A stretch of 64,000 nucleotides of DNA from JAQWBS01 sp047975765 (GCA_047975765.1 JBKEEF010000003.1:1-64000), one strand, 5' to 3'. Positions 37,395 to 45,095 are shown, numbered from the stretch's first letter. Translations and numbers: made by a program. Notes: generated by a model not told the origin, from the sequence alone.

Positions 37395-37453
37395 TTGACA
37401 GAGCAATATATAGGAATAAAATCCTTGATATTTTGTTTGGTTTATTGTATATA
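37395..37453 (+). promoter_or_regulatory. Tandem sigma-70 promoters upstream of the lysozyme gene
   Basis: Promoter 1: TTGACA (37395-37400), 16-base spacer, TAAAAT (37417-37422). Promoter 2: TTGATA (37425-37430), 17-base spacer, TATATA (37448-37453). Both face the gene at 37583, but two terminator-like hairpins lie in between. Confidence 0.5.
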
Positions 37454-37470
37454 AGAAAAGTCACTAGGGA

Positions 37471-37501
37471 GAAGTGTATCTAAAAGATGCACTTCTTTTT
37501 T
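37471..37501 (+). terminator. First leader hairpin with T-tract
   Basis: 11-bp stem with one G-U type pair (37471-37481/37485-37495) followed by six T residues, only about 15 bases after the predicted start of transcription. Confidence 0.65.
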
Positions 37502-37518
37502 GTTATAACAATAAAATT

Positions 37519-37550
37519 AGAGTCATTGGTTTTGCCAGTGGCTCTTTTTT
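37519..37550 (+). terminator. Second leader hairpin with T-tract
   Basis: 11-bp stem including G-U pairs (37519-37529/37535-37545), 5-base loop, followed by six T residues. It lies 30 bases before the lysozyme start codon. Confidence 0.6.
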
Positions 37551-37582
37551 AGTTTTAAATATTTAAATATGGAGAAAATAAA

Positions 37583-38482
37583 ATGTTAACGTTGAAAAAA
37601 GAGATTTCAAGAACGACAGAGGACATTGACGGAGATGACGTTCTTAATACAAAAAATGAATTAAGTAATATGGGATATTATAAAGCGGATGAAAAAGTTG
37701 GAATGAACAAATTTACTGATGAAGGTTTATTCAAAGGAATTAGTAGCTTTCAAAAAGACAACAAGCTTAAAGTTGATGAAGTTATGAAACCAGATGGAGA
37801 AACAGAAAGAAAAATTAACGAACTTACTGCAAAATCAAGTTTTAGAAATGATTTTGAAAACAAAAAAGATAATTCTCACAAAAATCACCTTGAAAAAACA
37901 TATAAAGCACAAAAAGAAGATGAGATGATAAAAAATTTAATTCCGGTAATTCATTCAAAAACACATGAAGATGTAAAATTATTTCCATATCTTGATACAA
38001 GAAATAATATTACAGTAGGTGGTGGTAAAAATGTTCAAAGCAGAAAAGAATTTGATAAAATAAAATGGGTAAATAAAGAAGGTGTAGGACATAGCCAAGA
38101 AGCTGCATTTAAAGAAAAAGAAAAACTTGAGAAGCTTATTGTAAAAGATAAAATGAATAATTTGCGTGCTGATCATTTTGAAAAAACTACAAATCTAAGA
38201 ATGAAAAAAGAAGATTTAGAAAAAACAACGTACGAACATATAAAAGCTACTGTGCCCATCATAAAGAAAAAATTTCCAGAATTTGATACCTATCCAAAAT
38301 CTACTCAAGAAGTGCTTATTGATATGGAATATAACATGGGAGGTAGATTTAATAAGAGTTGGAAAAAATTCTTCAAAGCAATAGAAGCTAGAGATTTTGA
38401 ACAAGCAGCAAAAGAATCTGAAAGAGGAGCTCTTTCTGCGGAAAGAAATAAATGGACTAGAGAAAAACTGTTAAACCATTAA
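37583..38482 (+). CDS. T4-type (GH24-like) lysozyme with N-terminal peptidoglycan-binding-like domain
   Basis: This 299-residue protein has no signal peptide. Residues about 15-85 look like a peptidoglycan-binding-like helical module (NTKNELSNMGYY, FTDEGLFKGISSFQKDN, VMKPDGETERKIN). Residues about 115-299 align by motif with T4 lysozyme: Glu129, Asp138 and Thr144 have exactly the 9- and 6-residue spacing of T4 Glu11, Asp20 and Thr26. EVLIDMEYNMG matches the T4 INMVFNMG helix and is followed by a conserved helix with Arg. It would cleave the glycan strand of peptidoglycan. It lies just outside the predicted left end of the prophage, so it may be a host effector, an older phage relic or cargo. 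Confidence 0.7.
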   Translation: MLTLKKEISRTTEDIDGDDVLNTKNELSNMGYYKADEKVGMNKFTDEGLFKGISSFQKDNKLKVDEVMKPDGETERKINELTAKSSFRNDFENKKDNSHKNHLEKTYKAQKEDEMIKNLIPVIHSKTHEDVKLFPYLDTRNNITVGGGKNVQSRKEFDKIKWVNKEGVGHSQEAAFKEKEKLEKLIVKDKMNNLRADHFEKTTNLRMKKEDLEKTTYEHIKATVPIIKKKFPEFDTYPKSTQEVLIDMEYNMGGRFNKSWKKFFKAIEARDFEQAAKESERGALSAERNKWTREKLLNH

Positions 38483-38483
38483 T

Positions 38484-38522
38484 TTTTTTAGGGGGAATCA
38501 AGCCATAACTCCCCCTAAAAAA
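38484..38522. repeat. Inverted repeat after the lysozyme gene
   Basis: 13-bp arms TTTTTTAGGGGGA/TCCCCCTAAAAAA (38484-38496/38510-38522) around a 13-base loop. It forms a strong hairpin between two convergent frames, but its T-tract is part of the stem, so termination is only probable. Confidence 0.6.
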
Positions 38523-38523
38523 T

Positions 38524-38656
38524 CTATTTTCCACTTAACAAGCCTTTCAGCTCATCAAATTGTTTCTTAGAAAAATCTGGATTACTGATGCTCTTGTTAT
38601 TTCTCACTGGATATTCATCTCCCATAATATCTGTTGTGTTTTTAGGTGTGGGGAGG
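38524..38656 (-). pseudogene. 3' fragment of a host gene cut by prophage insertion (putative)
   Basis: On the minus strand a frame is open from the predicted prophage end to TAG at 38524-38526. It reads LPTPKNTTDIMGDEYPVRNN then KSISNPDFSKKQFDELKGLL then SGK. The composition is that of a real C-terminus, it ends next to a hairpin, and it has no ribosome-binding site before its only ATG (38625). Upstream it runs straight into prophage end sequence. The simplest reading is that a Mu-like element inserted into this gene and its 5' part lies beyond the right prophage end. Confidence 0.4.
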
Positions 38657-38662
38657 TGATCA

Positions 38663-38820
38663 TTTTTAGACTTTAGAAGTTTTGATTATTTCTTTTAAGA
38701 GTGTTTATATTGTTAGGGTTGTGGAATTTTGGTGGCGATTTTTAAAATCGTCTTTTTTAGACTTTTTTGTATTTAAATGATAGTTTTGTGCGATTATTTT
38801 TAGACTCTTTTGAGTATTTA
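38663..38820. repeat. Three transposase-binding-site-like repeats at the prophage left end (L1-L2-L3 type)
   Basis: Copies of TTTTTAGACT followed by an AT-rich half with TTTTGA or TTTTGT occur at about 38663-38685, 38754-38778 and 38797-38820, all in the same orientation. Distances between the TAGACT cores are 91 and 43 bases, close to the Mu attL layout in which L1 is far from L2 and L2 is about 40 bases from L3. The third copy touches the repressor stop codon. Confidence 0.65.
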
Positions 38821-39486
38821 TTGTTTGCTTATGATCATTTTGAGTTTTCCAACAATGTTAAAATCCTCATCAAGAGAGAAACTCCAGCTTTCATATTCTG
38901 GGTTTATGGATTTTACCTTCATTTCTTTGCCAATTCTTTGAAGTTGCTTAATATAACAATGCTTATCATAGTTAAAAGCATATATCCCATCATCTTCAAA
39001 CTGGTCAACACTTCTGTCTATGATGGCAATGTCGCCATTACTTAGCTTTGGCATCATAGAATCGCCTTTTATATATGCGCCAACGCAATGTGACGATAAT
39101 TCAAAGGCTTCAACGAGTTCTTTTGATATGGTTATTGTGAATTGAATGTTTTCTTCATCTGCTAGCCAACCATTTCCGGCCGACAATGAAACGTCGTATA
39201 TACTTATTTTTTGAGAACCTTTTCCAACTTTAACATTGTTTTTTATATATTTTTCACCTTTACCATAAACAAGCCAATCAAGATTGATGCCTTTATAATT
39301 AAGTAATTTTATTATTACATCTAATGTAGGGATATATTTTCCATTAAGATAATTTAAAAGAGTATCTTCAGACTTACCAGACACAATGGAAGCCTCTTTC
39401 CTATTTGAAAAATCATTATCCAACACATCTCTTAGACGAGTTGAAACTTTTTCGTCGTAAGATTCAACTTTTTCTTTTTTTTCCAT
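38818..39486 (-). CDS. Prophage repressor, HTH plus S24 (LexA/CI) peptidase domain
   Basis: This 222-residue protein has an N-terminal XRE-like HTH (about residues 25-70: RKEASIVSGKSEDTLLNYLNGKYIPTLD in shorter motif form NRKEASIVSGKSEDTL). The C-terminal S24 domain has the self-cleavage context SLSAGNGWL, the nucleophile Ser in GDSMMPKLSNGD and the general-base Lys in CYIKQLQRIG. It should keep early genes off and be inactivated by RecA-stimulated cleavage. Phage Mu itself has a non-LexA repressor, but S24 repressors are common in Mu-like phages. ATG 39486 has GGGAAG upstream and is preferred over GTG 39516. Confidence 0.88.
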   Translation of the reverse strand: MEKKEKVESYDEKVSTRLRDVLDNDFSNRKEASIVSGKSEDTLLNYLNGKYIPTLDVIIKLLNYKGINLDWLVYGKGEKYIKNNVKVGKGSQKISIYDVSLSAGNGWLADEENIQFTITISKELVEAFELSSHCVGAYIKGDSMMPKLSNGDIAIIDRSVDQFEDDGIYAFNYDKHCYIKQLQRIGKEMKVKSINPEYESWSFSLDEDFNIVGKLKMIISKQ

Positions 39487-39562
39487 ATCAAAAAACTTCC
39501 CTTGTTTTTCAAACACTTAAAACAAAATACGAGAAAAATAAAGATTCAACTAGAATTCTCTG

Positions 39563-39618
39563 TTGACACCCGACATTTCTCGGTGTAATGTTAGTTATAA
39601 CGAAAGAGAAAACTAACA
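39563..39618 (+). promoter_or_regulatory. Early promoter and operator dyads between repressor and ner
   Basis: TTGACA (39563-39568), a 17-base spacer and TAATGT (39586-39591) form a candidate early promoter. It overlaps the dyad ACACC-CGA..TCGGTGT (39566-39586). A second perfect 8-bp inverted repeat TGTTAGTT/AACTAACA (39589-39596/39611-39618) follows directly. Both are good candidates for repressor or Ner operators. Confidence 0.5.
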
Positions 39619-39677
39619 CTTAATAGTAATAAAAAACCAGCTGTAACTGGCGATTTATTTATAACAGAGGTTTTAAT

Positions 39678-39980
39678 ATGAATAAAAAGGATTTACATCC
39701 AGAATATATTAAGTATCTAGTAAGAAGCCAAGGAATGACCCTTGCGGCTCTTGCTAAAAAATACGGCTTCTCATCCTCTACAATTAAAACAGCTCTTAAA
39801 AAGCCAATGTTTTTTGGCGAACAAATTATTGCGACGTTCTTGAATATTCATCCCATGAATTTGTGGCCTAGTAGATATGATGAAAAAGGAAACCCTTTAC
39901 ACCCACATGCCTCTGCTAATAACCTTAAACCATTTTGCCCAAAAAATCAAGATGTTAAAAAAGGAGGTCAGAATGATTAA
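39678..39980 (+). CDS. ner: Ner/Nlp-family DNA-binding regulator
   Basis: This 100-residue HTH protein has LHPEYIKYLVRSQGMTLAAL, KKYGFSSSTIKTALKKP and IIATFLNIHPMNLWPSRYDE, the typical Nlp/Ner helix pattern ending in IHP..LWPSRY. In Mu, Ner turns down both repressor and early transcription after infection. It is the first gene of the early operon and overlaps the transposase start by 8 bases. Confidence 0.92.
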   Translation: MNKKDLHPEYIKYLVRSQGMTLAALAKKYGFSSSTIKTALKKPMFFGEQIIATFLNIHPMNLWPSRYDEKGNPLHPHASANNLKPFCPKNQDVKKGGQND

Positions 39981-42063
39981 AAGATTTTATTCAATTCAAG
40001 AACTTCTAGAGCTTGGAATACCTAAGTTTCCAAAAACTCATTTTGGTATAATAAAAAAAGCAGAAAGAGAAAAATGGGTATTTCAAGAACGCAATAAATT
40101 GGGTGGCGGCCGAGAATATTCGTTAGATTCGCTTCCCGTTGAAGCTAAAGAATTTATTTTGAAAACTGAAATGGGAAACTCTCAAGAAGTTATAGAATAT
40201 CAAAAGCAAGAATTGGCTAATCACAGCAACGTTATTGATGTTAATGAACTCAAGCCTTATCAAAGAGAAGTTATTGATGCTAGAGCTATTATTTTAGCTG
40301 AAATTGATAGGTTGGCTCTTATTTATGGTACGAACAAAGCTATTCAAAAATTTGTTGAACTTGTTTTTCAAGGTGATGTTCCTGAAGAAATAAAAAAAGC
40401 ACTGGTCAAGGCTAATGCTAAATCTGGCGGAAAACCTGTTAAAATTTCACGAGCAACAATTTTTAATTGGAAAAAAGCAATTAAAGAATCAGGAAGCATT
40501 GCGGGTCTTGCTCAAAAAGAAATTAGAGAAGCAGACTGGCCAGCATGGGGTGATGCTTTGCTTAAATTGTGGCAAGTACCGGGCAAACCAAGCTTATCAA
40601 CTGTCTTGGAAAATCTCGTTAAAATACTTCCTGTTTATATTGCTATTCCTAGTTACTCTGCAGCTCAAAGGTTTTTGAAAAAATTGCCGGCACAAGTCTT
40701 TAATAAAGGTCGTGTGGGTACTCGTGAGATGAAAAAATACAAGGCCTATGTTGCAAGAAGCACTGCAAATCTTTGGCCGACGGCAGTTTATACTGCGGAT
40801 GGTCACACCTTTGATGCTGAGATAGAAAACCCATTAACTGGAAAGCTTTTTAGACCAGAAATTACAACGGTTGTTGACGTATATACACGCAAGGTTGTTG
40901 GTTGGTCTCTTGATTTGAGTGAAAGAACAAATTCTGTATATATGGCTCTTACAAAATCAATCATTACTCATGGTATTCCTTGTATTTGGTATGTTGATAA
41001 CGGAAAGGGTTTTAATAACCGTTATTTTGATGATGAGATGGTTGGCTTGTTGGCTCGTCTTAAAATTGAGAAAAAGAATTCAATCGCATATAACTCTCAA
41101 GCTCGTGGTATTGCTGAACGTATCCACCAAACAATTTGGGTCAAAGCAGCAAAAAATTTAGCAACCTATATGGGGGCTGATATGGACACTCAAGCTAAGC
41201 AGGCTGTTTATAAAAAAACCAGAAAAGATATTAGCGAAAAAGGTCGTTCAGACTTGGTTATGAGTTGGGATAATTTTAAGGAATATTGTACAAAATGTGT
41301 TGAGATTTATAATAACACACCTCATAGATCACTGCCAGTGATTGTTGATCAGACTACCTATAAAAAACGTAATATGACACCTTCAGAGTTTTGGAACAAA
41401 TCTGTTATGGATGGTTTTGAAGCTGAAAAATTGTCTCCTGCAGAAATCAAAGATCTGTATAGATACTATGAAGTTCGCAGAACAAATCGTGGGTTGGTTC
41501 AACTCTTTACAAATAGCTATTTTTCACTTGCTTTAGAACCTTATCATGGACGTGATGTTGCTGTTGCTTATGATATTCATGATGCTTCTAAAGTTTGGGT
41601 TCGTGAGCTTATGGAACTTGATGGAGAGATGAAAGCAGGTAGACTTATTTGTGAAGCCATCTTTGAAGGCAACTCAAGAGAATATTTCCCAATTAGTAAG
41701 ATTGAGTTTGAAAATCAAAAACGTGCTGAGGGTCGTGTCAGAAGGCTTAAAGGTCACATGGAAGACGCACTAGATGAAACAAGAGCTAGATTCCTTGATC
41801 ATCAAATTGATATTGAAGAAATTACGACACCTAAAGAAGTTGAAAAACAAGAAAAACCACTTCTTGCAGAAAGCGACGAAAGACCGTTTTTTGCTGATGA
41901 TGTGTCATGGGCTAAATGGCTTTTATCACATCCCGATAAAATTACAGATGGAGATGTTGAAAGCTTGATAGCTGCTTTGAAAAGCCCAGAAATGACAATG
42001 CTTTTTGAGGCAGAAGACATAAGCCTTTCTAATTTGAAAGAGCTTATAAAAAAAGCGGTCTAG
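39973..42063 (+). CDS. Mu-type DDE transposase (MuA)
   Basis: This 696-residue protein has an N-terminal winged-helix/HTH end-binding region (about residues 1-180, with YSIQELLELGIPKFP). The catalytic RNase H-like core has Asp276 (YTADGHTFD), Asp342 (WYVDNGKGF) and Glu382 (RGIAERIHQ), spaced as in MuA (269, 336, 392). A C-terminal beta-barrel and MuB-interaction region completes it. It performs strand transfer for integration and replicative transposition. ATG 39973 follows AAGGAGG at 5 bases; an upstream open extension within ner is not used. Confidence 0.95.
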   Translation: MIKRFYSIQELLELGIPKFPKTHFGIIKKAEREKWVFQERNKLGGGREYSLDSLPVEAKEFILKTEMGNSQEVIEYQKQELANHSNVIDVNELKPYQREVIDARAIILAEIDRLALIYGTNKAIQKFVELVFQGDVPEEIKKALVKANAKSGGKPVKISRATIFNWKKAIKESGSIAGLAQKEIREADWPAWGDALLKLWQVPGKPSLSTVLENLVKILPVYIAIPSYSAAQRFLKKLPAQVFNKGRVGTREMKKYKAYVARSTANLWPTAVYTADGHTFDAEIENPLTGKLFRPEITTVVDVYTRKVVGWSLDLSERTNSVYMALTKSIITHGIPCIWYVDNGKGFNNRYFDDEMVGLLARLKIEKKNSIAYNSQARGIAERIHQTIWVKAAKNLATYMGADMDTQAKQAVYKKTRKDISEKGRSDLVMSWDNFKEYCTKCVEIYNNTPHRSLPVIVDQTTYKKRNMTPSEFWNKSVMDGFEAEKLSPAEIKDLYRYYEVRRTNRGLVQLFTNSYFSLALEPYHGRDVAVAYDIHDASKVWVRELMELDGEMKAGRLICEAIFEGNSREYFPISKIEFENQKRAEGRVRRLKGHMEDALDETRARFLDHQIDIEEITTPKEVEKQEKPLLAESDERPFFADDVSWAKWLLSHPDKITDGDVESLIAALKSPEMTMLFEAEDISLSNLKELIKKAV

Positions 42064-42082
42064 TTACTGCAATAACTAGACC
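42057..42082 (+). repeat. Perfect 10-bp intercistronic hairpin overlapping the transposase stop codon
   Basis: GGTCTAGTTA/TAACTAGACC (42057-42066/42073-42082) with a 6-base loop and no T-tract. It may affect mRNA stability or polarity between transposase and ATPase genes. Confidence 0.6.
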
Positions 42083-42122
42083 AGAGTATTAAAAAACAAC
42101 TCATATAACTAGGAGTATATAT

Positions 42123-42881
42123 ATGAAAAACGAATTTGTAAAGACAGAAAATGTCAAAACCTTTTTAGAAGCTCTTACAAAGCTCTCTCTGAGAGGTGCT
42201 GGTGAAGCTTGTTTGATGGTTGTTGATGGACAACCAGGGTTAGGAAAAACTTGTGCCTTGAACTGGTGGGCAATCAGAAACGAATGTATTTATGTTAGAG
42301 CTAAAAAGGAATGGACACCAAATTGGTTGATGAGAGATTTGTTAAATGCTCTTGGTGCAATTCCTGCGAACTCTTTTGAAAAAATGTTTCAGCAAACTCT
42401 ACAACTTTTGGCTCAAAGATCCAGTGATGCTACGAGGGATGGAAAAGTTTTTGCTGTTATTATTGATGAGGTTGATTATATCTCTCGATCTTCAAAGATT
42501 TTGGAATCTTTAAGAGATCTGTCAGATTTCTTAGAAATTCCGTTTGTTTTTGTGGGTATGGGGGTTATTCGTCATAACCTTTCAAAATTTCCTCAGATTG
42601 CTAGTCGTATTGGTCAATATGTTGAATTTAAGCCATTGAGCTTAGAGGATACAAAAAACTTGATGAACACACTTTGCGATAAAAAGGTTGAAGAAAAGCT
42701 CATTGCCTTCACTCATAAAGTTACTGCTGGTTATGTTAGAGAAATTAAAGAGGCTATTGCTTCAATTGATAGATTTTCAGCTCGTAATAGAAATATTGAC
42801 ACCGTTACTTTTGCTCAAATGGAAGGTCAAGTTTTGATGAACGACCGTAAGAATTCTAAACCTATCTTAGTTAGAGGGTAA
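42123..42881 (+). CDS. MuB-like AAA+ ATPase, transposition target factor
   Basis: This 252-residue protein has Walker A GQPGLGKT (Lys42), Walker B VFAVIIDEVDYIS and an arginine-rich sensor region. In Mu, MuB binds target DNA, activates MuA and gives target immunity. Compared with MuB (about 310 residues), the N-terminal HTH domain is lacking: the protein starts only about 35 residues before Walker A. An HTH protein resembling the missing part is encoded two genes downstream (43476-43823). Confidence 0.9.
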   Translation: MKNEFVKTENVKTFLEALTKLSLRGAGEACLMVVDGQPGLGKTCALNWWAIRNECIYVRAKKEWTPNWLMRDLLNALGAIPANSFEKMFQQTLQLLAQRSSDATRDGKVFAVIIDEVDYISRSSKILESLRDLSDFLEIPFVFVGMGVIRHNLSKFPQIASRIGQYVEFKPLSLEDTKNLMNTLCDKKVEEKLIAFTHKVTAGYVREIKEAIASIDRFSARNRNIDTVTFAQMEGQVLMNDRKNSKPILVRG

Positions 42882-42885
42882 ATAG

Positions 42886-43482
42886 ATGAATAATACGGCA
42901 AAGAATATTAATAAAGTTTTTGCTTTGGTTAGCGAACACCCTATCACACTTGATGAGTTGGATAGCAAAACTACTTTATCTCGTCATTGCATAATTATTG
43001 CGATGTCAAAACTTTGTAGCTCTGGATTTGCTGTGAGACTTGAAAACGGCATTTATAAACTATCAAAAAAAGGGAAAAGTCTAAAAACTAGCGAAGAAAA
43101 GAATAAAGCACTCTACTTCAAAACGGGTTGCCCAGCAGGAACAAAAATCATTAATCGCGCTCGTGATAAAAATGGATTTAGGGATAGAATTTGGAAAATT
43201 GTTCGGTTGCAAAGAAAATTCACAGTTAATGATGTCGTTGCAATGGTTTCTGAAGGAAATGAAAAAGACCCAAGAAGTAATGTTTATAAATATTTACAAG
43301 CTTTAATAAAAATTGGTTATGTTTTTGAATTGCCATGCAAGGCTAAAAATGACAGCAAGCTTACTTCAAATGGATTTAAAGTATTTTCCCTTGTTAAAGA
43401 TACAGGACATATTGCCCCTATTCTAAAGCTTCGCCGAAAAGAAATGTATGATCCTAACACAGGGGAGACTCTGTCATGGTAA
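42886..43482 (+). CDS. Early-region protein with two winged-helix-like segments
   Basis: This 198-residue protein starts 4 bases after the ATPase gene. Residues about 1-70 (VSEHPITLDELDSKTTLSRH, then GIYKLSKKGK) and about 95-150 (RKFTVNDVVAMVS, SNVYKYLQALIKIGYVFEL) both look like winged-helix modules. This suggests a DNA-binding early protein; no named family is assigned. It overlaps the next gene by 7 bases. Confidence 0.65.
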   Translation: MNNTAKNINKVFALVSEHPITLDELDSKTTLSRHCIIIAMSKLCSSGFAVRLENGIYKLSKKGKSLKTSEEKNKALYFKTGCPAGTKIINRARDKNGFRDRIWKIVRLQRKFTVNDVVAMVSEGNEKDPRSNVYKYLQALIKIGYVFELPCKAKNDSKLTSNGFKVFSLVKDTGHIAPILKLRRKEMYDPNTGETLSW

Positions 43483-43823
43483 GTCGTGCTTATAAGATTG
43501 CAAAAGATTTTGCAGATAAAAACACTATCGGTGTATTAGCCAAAAAACTCGGATATGCAAGAAGCTCCACAAACTTATACCTCTTAGGGCAATATAACGG
43601 CAATATTAAATACATTGAAAACAAAATATTGACTGTTTTCATCAATAGAATTCATTGCCCATACAGAGATAAGGTTATTTCAAAAGAAGATTGCGAAGAT
43701 ACTTGTAAAAGCACAAACACGAGTAGCCCTGCTCTATTTAAGATGCAGCAATTTTGCAAAACTTGTCCTTTTCAAAACACCACAAAAGAAGAATTTAAAA
43801 AACAATTTACAGGAGAAAACTAA
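43476..43823 (+). CDS. Stand-alone MuB N-terminal-like HTH protein with cysteine cluster
   Basis: This 115-residue protein's first 60 residues (NTIGVLAKKLGYARSSTNLY, LGQYNGNIKYIENKILTVF) match in pattern the N-terminal HTH of MuB, including the QYNG..... helix that follows. The rest holds Cys residues in CPYRDK, DCEDTC and FCKTCPF, a possible Zn or Fe-S site. It may provide the DNA-binding function absent from the 42123 ATPase. It overlaps the next start (TAATG). Confidence 0.6.
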   Translation: MVSRAYKIAKDFADKNTIGVLAKKLGYARSSTNLYLLGQYNGNIKYIENKILTVFINRIHCPYRDKVISKEDCEDTCKSTNTSSPALFKMQQFCKTCPFQNTTKEEFKKQFTGEN

Positions 43824-44032
43824 TGCTTAGTCCAGAATTAGATAGCATTCTTTATGCTATTTCAAAAACCAAAGATATTAACGAACCAAAATTCAGAGAA
43901 AGCCTCGTTGCGAGCTTGAGAAGTGCTAGAGACACCGCAAGAGTGTTGGAGGAAAAAATCATTATTCAAACATCACAGGAGAGTGAAAATGTTCAAGTTT
44001 TTAATACTACTTCTGCGAATGCAGCAGCCTAA
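43823..44032 (+). CDS. Small early protein, unknown
   Basis: This 69-residue protein has a helical N-terminus (ELDSILYAISKTKDINEPKF) and charged middle; no family recognised. Its ATG overlaps the previous stop codon, so translation is coupled. A gag-like hairpin GAGTGATA/TATCACTC (44038-44045/44052-44059) follows its stop. Confidence 0.55.
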   Translation: MLSPELDSILYAISKTKDINEPKFRESLVASLRSARDTARVLEEKIIIQTSQESENVQVFNTTSANAAA

Positions 44033-44095
44033 ACCCGGAGTGATAATTTTATATCACTCTATGAAAAACGTAACCCCAAAGAAAAGGAAAAGAAG

Positions 44096-44716
44096 ATGGA
44101 AAAAGAAATTGATGGAAAAATTTATTTAGAAGATGGTAAGGGAAATTTGACCCCTAAGTCTCAAGTTAAACCAATTGATTTGTTGAGAGATGATGTTGTC
44201 TCAGGATTGATTGAAAAAGCAAAAGAAACTTCTGCTCGTATTAAGGAATTTAAAAAACATGCTTTTGAAGAAATTTCAAAATTTATAGAAATTTCGGCAG
44301 AACAATACCAAGTTAAGCTTGGCGGAAAGAAAGGCAATGTAACTCTCTTTTCTTATGATGGACGTTTCAAAATTGAAAGAAGATGTGCTGAAAAAATAAA
44401 TTTCGGAGAGCAACTTCATGCTGCAAAAGCTTTGATTGATGAATGTTTGAGAGAGTGGTCAGCTGGGGCAAATGATAAGCTTATCACTATTGTTAATCAA
44501 GCTTTTCAAGTTGATGAAAAAGGCAATATTTCAACTGCAGAAATTTTAGGGCTTAGAAAACATAATTTTACAGAACCAAAATGGCAAGAAGCAATGAAGG
44601 CAATTAGTGATGCAATCACAATCGTTTCAAGCAAGGACTATGTCAGACTTTACGAAAGAGTTGGGGAAACTGATTTTTATAGCCCGATTTCATTGGATGT
44701 TGCTGCAGATTTTTAG
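44096..44716 (+). CDS. DUF3164 family protein
   Basis: This 206-residue protein has the DUF3164 pattern: an N-terminal LEDGKGNLTPKSQVKPIDLLRD, a central helical region and YDGRFKIERR. DUF3164 proteins sit in the early region of many Mu-like phages between B and gemA; function is not established. Confidence 0.85.
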   Translation: MEKEIDGKIYLEDGKGNLTPKSQVKPIDLLRDDVVSGLIEKAKETSARIKEFKKHAFEEISKFIEISAEQYQVKLGGKKGNVTLFSYDGRFKIERRCAEKINFGEQLHAAKALIDECLREWSAGANDKLITIVNQAFQVDEKGNISTAEILGLRKHNFTEPKWQEAMKAISDAITIVSSKDYVRLYERVGETDFYSPISLDVAADF

Positions 44717-44727
44717 GGAGAAAGAAA

Positions 44728-44937
44728 GTGCTTAGACTGAAACTTGAAATTAATAAAATTTATGCAGGAGATGCTCAACTCAGAGTTACTGTTGAAGGTA
44801 AAGAGGTTAAGCTTTGTGAACTTCAGCAATATGAAAATCATCTCTCTGAAGAGGTTTATAATCATCTCTTCAACTTTGTAACTTGTCATCCAGATATGCA
44901 TTCGCTTGAATTGAAGCAAGCAATTGCTAGGCACTAA
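44728..44937 (+). CDS. Small prophage protein, unknown
   Basis: This 69-residue protein starts at GTG with GGGAG 9 bases upstream. Two short beta-like stretches are followed by helices and a CHPDMHS segment. No family recognised. It lies between DUF3164 and gemA. Confidence 0.5.
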   Translation: MLRLKLEINKIYAGDAQLRVTVEGKEVKLCELQQYENHLSEEVYNHLFNFVTCHPDMHSLELKQAIARH

Positions 44938-45020
44938 TTTTGAAAAGTTAAACTATGGTTCAACAAAGGAAAGGTAGGACACAATGAAGAAATATTAAAA
45001 AGAAAGGCTAGCAAGACGAA

Positions 45021-45067
45021 ACAACGGTGGATTTATCCGTTGTCCGGGAGAGATTAACCACTTCCCG
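45021..45067 (+). repeat. Two adjacent hairpins upstream of gemA
   Basis: ACAACGG/CCGTTGT (45021-45027/45037-45043) is followed after one base by CGGGA/TCCCG (45045-45049/45063-45067), in a 158-base gap without a gene. There is no T-tract, so this is more likely a structured leader than a terminator. Confidence 0.5.
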
Positions 45068-45095
45068 CTGATGAGTTAGGTTAAAGGAATTAGAA

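Noticed and set aside
43989..44129. 46-residue frame with a good ribosome site overlapping the 69-residue early gene
   Set aside because: The AGGAG is part of the coding sequence of the in-frame neighbour, and the product (hydrophobic then poly-basic) reads like an off-frame translation running into the DUF3164 gene.
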